NCBI GenBank assembly: GCA_938045315.1
Contig: CALINM010000110.1
Location: forward strand, 1 to 12,026
DNA from: an uncultured bacterium
GTDB lineage: Bacteria; CALINM01
Length of the DNA: 12,026 bases
Reading direction: 5' to 3'
A model generated the notes under the pieces. It saw only the letters and a list, made by a program, of their open reading frames with translations. It was not told the origin of the DNA and did not search any database. Made by a program: the position numbers and the translations under genes. Below, one piece after another: positions 6,355 to 12,026 of the stretch (its first letter is position 1; every line of letters starts with the position of its first letter).

Positions 6355-8724
6355 TTAAATTAATTTTTTAACTGTCTCTATTAACTTTAATGCTGTGAAG
6401 GGTTTTTCTAATAAAGGATAATCTTCAATAGATTCTATTTTATCTTCTAAAACCTCTTCTGAATACCCTGTCATCGCTAAAATTTTAACATCTGGTCGTA
6501 TCATTTTAACTTTTTTTATAAGTTCCATACCAGACATTTTCGGCATTATTAAATCTGACAGAACCAGCGTGATATCATCATTTTTACTAAATAATTCTAA
6601 TGCTTTCAATCCATCTTCTGCTGATATAACTTCATAACCATTTTGTTTGAGGGTATTAATAATAAATTCTCTTATCATATCATCATCTTCAGCTAATAAA
6701 ATTTTGCCCCTTCCTTCTTTGCTAAGATCAGTTTTAGCTTTGTATACCCTTTCCTCAACTTCATAGCACTTAGGAAAATATATCTTGAATGTAGTACCAA
6801 CACCTAACTCACTATATACCCAAATATAGCCATTATTTTGTTTCACAATACCGTAAACAGTGGCAAGCCCAAGACCAGTTCCCTTCCCCTTTTCTTTTGT
6901 TGTAAAAAAAGGTTCAAACAGATGGGATTTTACTTCTTCAGTCATGCCAGTTCCCGTGTCTCCAATTTCAATCATAACATATTCACCCTTTTCTACATTG
7001 GGATGTCCTTTTACATAAATTTCATCGAGTATTTTATTCCTTGTTCGTATTATTAATTTTCCGCCCTTCGGCATGGCATCTCTTGCATTTACAATCAAGT
7101 TCATTAATATTTGATCAATCTGTGACGGATCAACTTTTACACTCCAAAGATTTTGTTCAAGATCTATAATTACTTCAATGTCTTCACCAACAGTTTTATT
7201 TATTACCTTCTCCAGATCTTTTATATTATCATTTATATTATGAATCTCAGGTTTGGCAATCTGCTTTCTGCTAAAAGCAAGGAGCTGTTTTGTAACATTC
7301 GCAGCTTTTTCACTGGAATTTAAAATTTTTTCTAAATTTTTTCTTACTTCTTCCCTATCATCTAAGTTTATTATCGACAGATATGCAAAACCACTTATGG
7401 CAGTCAGAAAATTATTAAAATCATGAGCCACACCACCTGCAAGCCTGCCTATACTCTCTAATTTTTGTGATTGACAAAATTTTTCTTCTAATTCTTTAAC
7501 ATAAGTTTTATCTTTTATGATTGTTAAATAAAGTTCCTGATTTTTAAAATTACCAATATAGGCACCCTGTATATCGTAAACTTTTCTATCATTTTCTAAA
7601 AGGGCGTTTATATTGGGTATGTCAAAACTTTTTTTATCATTAAAAAGCTCATTATAAAAATTTTTAACTTTTATTAAATCATCAAAGTTAAAACCTAAAA
7701 AACCATATAGGTCGAATAAATTATTAACACCTCCAAATTTCTCTCCATAAACATTTAAAAACTGTTTGTTCCCAAAGGTGATATTGCCATTATCTTTATG
7801 AATAATAATTATATTTGGTGAATTATTTAGGATCGAATTTAAGAATTGTTCATTTTCACATGCAATTTTTAAAATCTCTTTATCTTTGTAATGTTTTAAT
7901 GCCAAAAAAATAATTATAAAAATTAAACCCAAAAATGCAGCATATATTAAAATTACTCGCTCCATATCTGGATAAGTGTGTATTTCAGGCCAGAATTTTA
8001 ATAAATTTTCTATATACTTCTCTTTGTTAAGTTTGTCCATGGTATAATTGAACTTAAAAAGTATGTCATCTCTTTTTTTACTTACAATGAATGCTATGTT
8101 ATCCTTTGTGATTAACTTTGGATAATCAAATAAACCTTTTACAAAAAATATCTTACCTCTATAGCTTTTGATCATTAAAAAATGGGTATTTATATAGTCG
8201 TTTAAAACAAGATCAACTTGTTTATTTACTAAAGCATCAATTGATGCTTCCGTTGTATTAAAACTAACTACCTGACAGTTATGGAACTTTTCACATAGTT
8301 TATAAGCAATTTTTTCTCCCGTCGCATTCTTTTTTACACCGATTTTTCTATTTGATAATTCATCAATATCACCTTTGAAATCAAGGGTACTCACAAACAC
8401 AAGACCAGTTCTTAAATAGGGATGCGTAAAGCTTACCTTTTGTTTTCTCTCTTCTGTTACATAAATTGCTCCAACACCCACATCGGCTTCACCAGTACCA
8501 ACCTTCTCCAAAACTTTAGAAAAGGGGACTATTTCTATAGAATACCTGTAATTATTTTCTTCACAAATTTTATTTAAAAGATCTATATCGAAGCCAACTA
8601 ACTTACCATCTTTATAATACACAAAAGGTTCATACAGGGAAGCTACAACTCTAATATTTTCAAGAGCATAAATATTTCTATTAATTAAAAAAAAGAAAAA
8701 CAAAATATATAAATATTTTTTCAT
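6355..8724 (-). CDS. Hybrid sensor histidine kinase with extracytoplasmic solute-binding domain, PAS and receiver
   Basis: The 789-residue membrane sensor has these parts in order: a signal peptide or N-terminal anchor (1-20, hydrophobic run YILFFFFLI); a type-3 solute-binding domain in the periplasm (about 22-247); one transmembrane helix (about 257-279); a PAS-like domain (about 290-410); HisKA with phospho-acceptor His434 in GGVAHDFNN; an HATPase domain with N-box Asn542/Asn546, DTGTGM (589-594), FEPFFTTK (603-610) and GKGTGLGL (613-620); and a C-terminal receiver (about 673-789) with an acidic cluster at 679-682, phospho-acceptor Asp724 (LSDLIMPKM), Thr752 and Lys774. All catalytic residues are present. 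The binding domain keeps VTEER (Arg93), a Thr at 135 and Asp176, positions that in HisJ-like amino-acid-binding proteins hold the ligand's alpha-carboxylate and alpha-amino groups, so an amino acid or similar ligand is inferred. No output regulator is encoded nearby. The start is the ATG at 8724, just downstream of a good promoter and without a Shine-Dalgarno site. Confidence 0.93.
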   Translation of the reverse strand: MKKYLYILFFFFLINRNIYALENIRVVASLYEPFVYYKDGKLVGFDIDLLNKICEENNYRYSIEIVPFSKVLEKVGTGEADVGVGAIYVTEERKQKVSFTHPYLRTGLVFVSTLDFKGDIDELSNRKIGVKKNATGEKIAYKLCEKFHNCQVVSFNTTEASIDALVNKQVDLVLNDYINTHFLMIKSYRGKIFFVKGLFDYPKLITKDNIAFIVSKKRDDILFKFNYTMDKLNKEKYIENLLKFWPEIHTYPDMERVILIYAAFLGLIFIIIFLALKHYKDKEILKIACENEQFLNSILNNSPNIIIIHKDNGNITFGNKQFLNVYGEKFGGVNNLFDLYGFLGFNFDDLIKVKNFYNELFNDKKSFDIPNINALLENDRKVYDIQGAYIGNFKNQELYLTIIKDKTYVKELEEKFCQSQKLESIGRLAGGVAHDFNNFLTAISGFAYLSIINLDDREEVRKNLEKILNSSEKAANVTKQLLAFSRKQIAKPEIHNINDNIKDLEKVINKTVGEDIEVIIDLEQNLWSVKVDPSQIDQILMNLIVNARDAMPKGGKLIIRTRNKILDEIYVKGHPNVEKGEYVMIEIGDTGTGMTEEVKSHLFEPFFTTKEKGKGTGLGLATVYGIVKQNNGYIWVYSELGVGTTFKIYFPKCYEVEERVYKAKTDLSKEGRGKILLAEDDDMIREFIINTLKQNGYEVISAEDGLKALELFSKNDDITLVLSDLIMPKMSGMELIKKVKMIRPDVKILAMTGYSEEVLEDKIESIEDYPLLEKPFTALKLIETVKKLI

Positions 8725-8737
8725 TTCACATTAGAGA

Positions 8738-8765
8738 ATTTTATACCCTTTTTTTCGATTGTCAA
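8738..8765 (-). promoter_or_regulatory. Sigma-70-like promoter for the hybrid histidine kinase gene
   Basis: On the minus strand a perfect -35 TTGACA (complement of 8760-8765) is separated by 16 bases from the -10 TAAAAT (complement of 8738-8743; 5 of 6 consensus). The -10 ends only 13 bases before the ATG at 8724, so transcription starting about 7 bases downstream would leave a leader of about 6 bases. It lies in the 53-base gap after the acylphosphatase gene and probably starts the kinase-activase-trmJ transcript. I see no terminator in this gap, so readthrough from the Tol-Pal operon is possible. Confidence 0.68.
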
Positions 8766-8777
8766 CAAATCTGGTAA

Positions 8778-9050
8778 TTAATATAAAATTTTAAAGGAAG
8801 AAAACTCTGATGTAGTTACTTCTTCAATAATTTCCACGTTATTCACAATAGCTTCAGGTGGGCCAATTTGGCACCAGTTAATTAACTTTTTTAATGCATC
8901 CTCTTCACCTTCTATAACAGCTTCAACACGCCCATCAGAAAGGTTTTTAACCCAGCCCTTTATGCCTAACTTAATCGCTTCATGAAGCATTGATTGTCTG
9001 TACCAGACGCCCTGCACTTTCCCTGAAATGAAAAGATGGTATCTTTTCAT
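8778..9050 (-). CDS. acyP: Acylphosphatase
   Basis: Acylphosphatases hydrolyse carboxyl-phosphate bonds, such as those in acyl phosphates and carbamoyl phosphate, in the cytoplasm. The 90-residue length is typical. The active-site signature is GKVQGVWYR (residues 10-18), a phosphate-binding loop ending in catalytic Arg18. The second family motif, GWVKNLSDGRVEAVIEG, places the conserved Asn at residue 36 and continues with the core strand. GPPEAIVNNVEI is also typical of the family. The ATG at 9050 is preceded by AAGGTGA, which overlaps the TGA stop of cpoB; the two genes are 4 bases apart. It is therefore very likely the last gene of the Tol-Pal operon. The physiological substrate is unknown, as for most bacterial acylphosphatases. 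Confidence 0.95.
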   Translation of the reverse strand: MKRYHLFISGKVQGVWYRQSMLHEAIKLGIKGWVKNLSDGRVEAVIEGEEDALKKLINWCQIGPPEAIVNNVEIIEEVTTSEFSSFKILY

Positions 9051-9054
9051 TTTA

Positions 9055-9061
9055 TCACCTT
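9055..9061 (-). promoter_or_regulatory. Shine-Dalgarno site of acyP overlapping the cpoB stop codon
   Basis: AAGGTGA on the minus strand ends 4 bases before the acyP ATG, and its TGA is the cpoB stop codon. This suggests translational coupling of the two genes. Confidence 0.6.
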
Positions 9062-9951
9062 TTTTTAACTCTCTTTTTTGCTTCTTGAGCTTCTTTAGTA
9101 TTTGGGAACCTAGCTATTAGCTCTCTAAATGCACCTTCAGATTCTTTTTCCATACCAAGATTTTTTAAGGTAAGTGCTTCTTTATAAAGTGCTGATGGAA
9201 CTTTATCTGCCTGTGGAAAATCAATAACTACCCTGTGAAAATAAACAAGGGCATCATTAAACTTTTTAAGAGCATAATAAGACTCACCAATCCAATATAA
9301 TGCATTATCAGTTAGAGCATCCTGGGGGTATAATATAACAAATTGTTCAAAGGCAGCTATGGCCTCTTCAAAACTACCTTTGTTATATAGTTCAAGAGAT
9401 TCATCGTATAATTGTTGTTTTGTTTTTTCAACTTTTTGAGGAGGCTCTATTTTAATTATATCTTTTTGTCTTTTTTCAATTTCATCTACCCTACTTTTGA
9501 GGTTTACTAAATCTGTGGTAAAATTTCCAAAGGTTGCTAATTGTTTTCTCAACTCTTCTAAATTTTTAGTAATACTTGAAATTTGGGTATTCATTTTTTG
9601 TATATTTTCATTTTGAATTTTAAAAAACATTTCCATATTTTTAAAGCTCTCTTTCATTTCAAGCTTGAAATTCTCATAATCTCCCTTTAGCTTTGATAAA
9701 GCAAAATCTAACTCATCAATTCTTACATTTGTATCAGCAAAACTCTTTCTTAGATTATTATGAAGTTCGTCAAGCTTAGCTGCTGTTGATTTTAATTCGC
9801 CTGTTTCAGAGCTAAAAAACGTGGCTGTAGCTTTAAGTTCTCTTTCCAACTGATAAGAATGCTTTTGTAAAATAGCAAACTCATCTTTTGTTACAAAATA
9901 GCCACAGCCACTTAAAAATAAAAAAAGAATTAGGGGTACCAATCTTTTCAT
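9055..9951 (-). CDS. cpoB: Tol-Pal system protein CpoB/YbgF, predicted lipoprotein with coiled coil and TPRs
   Basis: CpoB coordinates peptidoglycan synthesis with outer-membrane constriction by acting on TolA and PBP1B in E. coli. This 298-residue protein has an N-terminal hydrophobic segment ending in a lipobox, LSGC, with lipidation Cys16. A long heptad-rich, charged coiled-coil region follows (about 22-165), longer than the short trimerisation coil of E. coli CpoB. After a short linker come three tetratricopeptide repeats (about 180-213, 217-250 and 254-287) with the typical YbgF pattern, such as ALYWIGESYYALKKFNDAL. The ATG at 9951 overlaps the pal stop codon as ATGA, and no clear Shine-Dalgarno site is present, so translation is probably coupled to pal. 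E. coli CpoB is a soluble periplasmic protein, so the predicted lipid anchor is a noteworthy difference. Position right after pal supports the name. Confidence 0.9.
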   Translation of the reverse strand: MKRLVPLILFLFLSGCGYFVTKDEFAILQKHSYQLERELKATATFFSSETGELKSTAAKLDELHNNLRKSFADTNVRIDELDFALSKLKGDYENFKLEMKESFKNMEMFFKIQNENIQKMNTQISSITKNLEELRKQLATFGNFTTDLVNLKSRVDEIEKRQKDIIKIEPPQKVEKTKQQLYDESLELYNKGSFEEAIAAFEQFVILYPQDALTDNALYWIGESYYALKKFNDALVYFHRVVIDFPQADKVPSALYKEALTLKNLGMEKESEGAFRELIARFPNTKEAQEAKKRVKKR

Positions 9952-10553
9952 TTTATTCTTTTAAACTCGCATCTTCTATTTTTAGCCCATGCTTCTTCAT
10001 TGTGTTCATCAACTAATGGCTTATCTTTACCATAACTTATGGTTTCTAATCTTTTTTCATCAATCCCCAAATCAATAAGATATTTTTTTGCAGACTCAGC
10101 TCTTCTCATGCCCAACTGGAGATTATATTCCCTTGTACCCCTCTCATCGCAGTGTCCTTCAATTAATAATCTAATATCTGGGTTAGCTTTAAGATAATCT
10201 GCGATTTCTTTCAATATCTCTGCTGCCTCTTTTTTAATATCATACTTATCAAAATCAAAATGAATCATCTTAGCAAGAACACTAACTTCCTCGGAGGAAC
10301 TGTCTGATACCGTCGTTTGCGCTTTTGCTATCATAGTAGGAGTTACTTCTTCCACACTTGCTTTTTTAGCTTCTTCCTTTTGTTGAATCTGAGTTTCTTG
10401 AACACTCTGAACTGGTTTTTCTTGCTCCTTTGGCACTACTTCTTCCTTAGGAACTGGTTTAACTTCAGGCTGAAGTGGTTGGGATACTACTTTTTGCTTT
10501 GCACAGGCTGATAATAAAATTAAAATAAACAACAATAACAGACTTTTTTTCAT
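9948..10553 (-). CDS. pal: Peptidoglycan-associated lipoprotein Pal
   Basis: Pal anchors the outer membrane to peptidoglycan and binds TolB. The 201-residue protein starts with a lipoprotein signal peptide whose lipobox is LSAC (lipidated Cys17). Next is a Pro/Glu/Lys/Gln-rich low-complexity linker (about 20-90), followed by an OmpA-like peptidoglycan-binding domain (about 92-201). Within this domain are IHFDFDKYDI (97-106), EGHCDERGTREYNLQLGMRR (132-151), with the expected diaminopimelate-contacting Asp136 and Arg151, and the terminal NRRCEF. The ATG at 10553 is supported by AAGGAGG nine bases upstream. The stop codon overlaps the cpoB start (ATGA). It is encoded directly after tolB as in the classical operon. 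The linker between lipid anchor and OmpA domain is longer than in E. coli Pal (173 residues in total there). Confidence 0.96.
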   Translation of the reverse strand: MKKSLLLLFILILLSACAKQKVVSQPLQPEVKPVPKEEVVPKEQEKPVQSVQETQIQQKEEAKKASVEEVTPTMIAKAQTTVSDSSSEEVSVLAKMIHFDFDKYDIKKEAAEILKEIADYLKANPDIRLLIEGHCDERGTREYNLQLGMRRAESAKKYLIDLGIDEKRLETISYGKDKPLVDEHNEEAWAKNRRCEFKRIK

Positions 10554-10562
10554 TTTATACCC

Positions 10563-10569
10563 CCTCCTT
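10563..10569 (-). promoter_or_regulatory. Strong Shine-Dalgarno site of pal
   Basis: AAGGAGG on the minus strand starts inside the tolB TAA stop codon and lies 9 bases before the pal ATG. The tolB and cpoB starts lack such a site, so Pal is probably made in excess over its neighbours. Confidence 0.8.
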
Positions 10570-11747
10570 TATTCAATATATAAATAACTCATAACGGCTG
10601 GTAAAGTAAACAATTTTGTATATCTTAAAGTAGAGATATCTATCAAATATACGCTGGAATTATTGTGATCTTTAGAAAGGGCAAATATAAATCTTTCATT
10701 TCTAGACCAGTGGGGGTCTTCAAAATTTTTTTCAATCGGTGTAAGCAAGGAAAAATCCATACCATCAACGGAAGAGGCATAGATTTTATTTATCCCCGAA
10801 ACCATGGCTACATAAACGAAATGAGTACCCGTTAGAGCAAATGAAGGCGATGTTGAATAGTTATGTTTATAAGTTAACCTTTTAGCCTTTTTACTTTCTA
10901 AATTATATAAAAAGATCTGGGGACTACCATATTCATCGGAAACAAAAGCAATGTTATTATTAATATTTGTTTTTACAGGTGTTGCTAAACGAGCTCTACT
11001 TGAGTATATAAGTTCTAAATTTTTTTTATCAGTATCATATATAAAAATCTTTGAAATTTTACCATCATAACTTGTGAAATAAATCTTTGTCCCATCTTCA
11101 CTGAAACTTCCGGCAACGTTCAAGCCCTTTGATGAATAAATGGGTATATCATCAAGATTTCTGAGATCAATAAGTCTTAGAGAGGTACCGCCTGTTTTAA
11201 AATATCTTGTATAAACAACTAAATTCCTTTGGGGAGAAATTTTTGGTGCCACCGAATCTGTCAGGTTATCAGTTAATTTTCTAATTTTCTTCCCAGAAAT
11301 GTCAGACAAAAAAATCTGTCTCACACCATGCCAGCTCATTGAGAATACAAGGTTTGTTAAAAAGATCCCCTTTGTTTGCGTAATCTTCTCAAATATTAAA
11401 TCTGCCAATTTTATTGCTGTGTCTACATTGTCTTCATTTTTCTTTACTTCAAAACTGATAACTTCCTGTGTTTTTGTAAAGGTTAAAATAATGTTTAAAG
11501 CTTCTCCTTTTTTTTCAATTGATAAGGCATGATCAGCATTATCAATGTCATCTACAAAAACTATGTTGGGCATAAGTTGAAGATAGTGTATCAAAAGATT
11601 TGCTAACTCTATATTTTTAGCTTTTTGATCTGCAACATATAATTTAAAGGGTCTTAAGTTGGGATTAGATATCTCTATTGTTAGAGAATATGCAGCAGAA
11701 TTAACTGCTAACAGGCACAAAAAAAGAAGTATTTCAAACTTTTTCAT
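10569..11747 (-). CDS. tolB: Tol-Pal system beta-propeller protein TolB
   Basis: TolB is the periplasmic partner of Pal and TolA. The 392-residue protein has a Sec signal peptide (about 1-21, hydrophobic core ILLFLCLLAV). An N-terminal alpha/beta domain (about 22-125) precedes a six-bladed beta-propeller (about 130-380) built of WD40-like/PD40 repeats. Examples are IFLSDISGKKIRKLT (145-159), SFSEDGTKIYFTSYDGK (214-230), FVSDEYGSPQIFLYNLES (268-285) and DPHWSRNERFIFAL (344-357). It is somewhat shorter than E. coli TolB (430 residues), and several blades diverge from the usual DG..RLT consensus. The ATG at 11747 overlaps the stop codon of the upstream TolA/TonB-like gene as ATGA, with no Shine-Dalgarno site, so translation is probably coupled. 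Order and content leave little doubt about the assignment. Confidence 0.93.
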   Translation of the reverse strand: MKKFEILLFLCLLAVNSAAYSLTIEISNPNLRPFKLYVADQKAKNIELANLLIHYLQLMPNIVFVDDIDNADHALSIEKKGEALNIILTFTKTQEVISFEVKKNEDNVDTAIKLADLIFEKITQTKGIFLTNLVFSMSWHGVRQIFLSDISGKKIRKLTDNLTDSVAPKISPQRNLVVYTRYFKTGGTSLRLIDLRNLDDIPIYSSKGLNVAGSFSEDGTKIYFTSYDGKISKIFIYDTDKKNLELIYSSRARLATPVKTNINNNIAFVSDEYGSPQIFLYNLESKKAKRLTYKHNYSTSPSFALTGTHFVYVAMVSGINKIYASSVDGMDFSLLTPIEKNFEDPHWSRNERFIFALSKDHNNSSVYLIDISTLRYTKLFTLPAVMSYLYIE

Positions 11748-12026
11748 AATCTAAATACTATAGTAATTTTAGCACTGTCAAAGGATGTTTGAAATAACTT
11801 TTTAGGTGGTGGCATAAGGGGAAATGACTTTTTTATTGCTTCCCTTATCGAAGCATCATAAATATTGTTACCAGAACTATTTTTAAACCTATAACTCTTT
11901 AAACTACCAGTCATATCAATTTCTATCTCTACCTCTACAGGATTGTTTCCATACTTTAAAGCAATATCTTCGGGGACGCTCCAATGATTTCTAATTACAA
12001 TCTGAATCATTTTTGAATAAGACAAT
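11744..12026 (-). CDS. tolA: TolA/TonB-family C-terminal domain protein, 5' partial
   Basis: Only the C-terminal 93-94 codons lie in the window; the frame is open to the edge, and the TTG at 12025-12023 is an internal Leu, not a start. The fragment has the TonB/TolA C-terminal fold pattern: an amphipathic helix (YSKMIQIVIRNHW), then strand-turn-strand VEVEIEIDMTGSLKSYRF, then SSGNNIYDASIREAIKKS and PLMPPP, and a final strand KITIVFRL. In Tol systems this domain is held in the periplasm by a long helix anchored in the inner membrane, and it contacts TolB and Pal. Position directly upstream of tolB (4-base ATGA overlap) makes TolA the best name. Sequence alone would also allow an energy-transducing TonB-like protein. 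Confidence 0.8.
   Translation of the reverse strand, partial: LSYSKMIQIVIRNHWSVPEDIALKYGNNPVEVEIEIDMTGSLKSYRFKNSSGNNIYDASIREAIKKSFPLMPPPKKLFQTSFDSAKITIVFRL

Noticed and set aside
6838-7056. Open frame on the plus strand opposite the histidine kinase ATPase domain
   Set aside because: It is opposite intact HATPase motifs and lacks initiation signals.
8725-8777. Terminator after acyP
   Set aside because: I found no GC-rich inverted repeat followed by a T tract in this gap; the run of A/T belongs to the promoter spacer.
10375-10500. Possible tandem repeat in the Pal linker region
   Set aside because: It is a Pro/Glu/Lys/Gln-rich low-complexity linker without a regular repeat unit.
10317-11532. 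Open frames on the plus strand opposite pal and tolB (10317-10511 and 11299-11532)
   Set aside because: The first is Phe/Leu-rich, the expected complement of the Glu/Lys-rich Pal linker; both lack start signals.

Overview
The window is AT-rich DNA with short intergenic gaps, strong Shine-Dalgarno sites on some genes and ATGA stop/start overlaps on others. It carries part of a Tol-Pal locus, so the host is a diderm (Gram-negative-type) bacterium. A large [4Fe-4S] activase-type protein and a FolD/FchA pair point to an anaerobe or facultative anaerobe. My best guess is a Deferribacterota-like lineage. That rests on overall impression, not on a diagnostic marker, so treat it as low confidence. 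I saw no rRNA, tRNA, CRISPR array, insertion sequence or phage gene, and no gene-free stretch longer than about 55 bases.

Layout. (1) 1-1501, plus strand: folD (missing only its first few codons) and fchA, two tetrahydrofolate one-carbon enzymes joined by a strong ribosome-binding site. (2) 1501-1529: a GC-rich hairpin between convergent genes, which also contains the last codons and the stop codon of the opposing gene. (3) 8765 down to 1515, minus strand: a sigma-70-like promoter, then a hybrid sensor histidine kinase with an extracytoplasmic solute-binding domain, a 1356-residue activase/dehydratase-like protein with two ASKHA ATPase modules, and trmJ for tRNA 2'-O-methylation. (4) 12026 down to 8778, minus strand: the end of a tolA/tonB-like gene, then tolB, pal, cpoB (ybgF) and an acylphosphatase gene, packed as one operon.

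How the genes fit together. The tolA-tolB-pal-cpoB block is the classical envelope-constriction system, and the acylphosphatase is a translationally close rider. FolD and FchA interconvert methylene-, methenyl- and formyl-THF (FchA may also use formimino-THF). This FolD has Glu where the conserved catalytic Gln normally sits, so FchA may supply or boost the cyclohydrolase step. The histidine kinase, activase-like protein and trmJ are probably co-transcribed, but no functional link between them is evident.

I do not see a clearly undescribed multi-gene system. The most interesting items are the asymmetric tandem activase modules of the large protein, the FolD substitution beside fchA, and a nearly leaderless promoter for the hybrid kinase.
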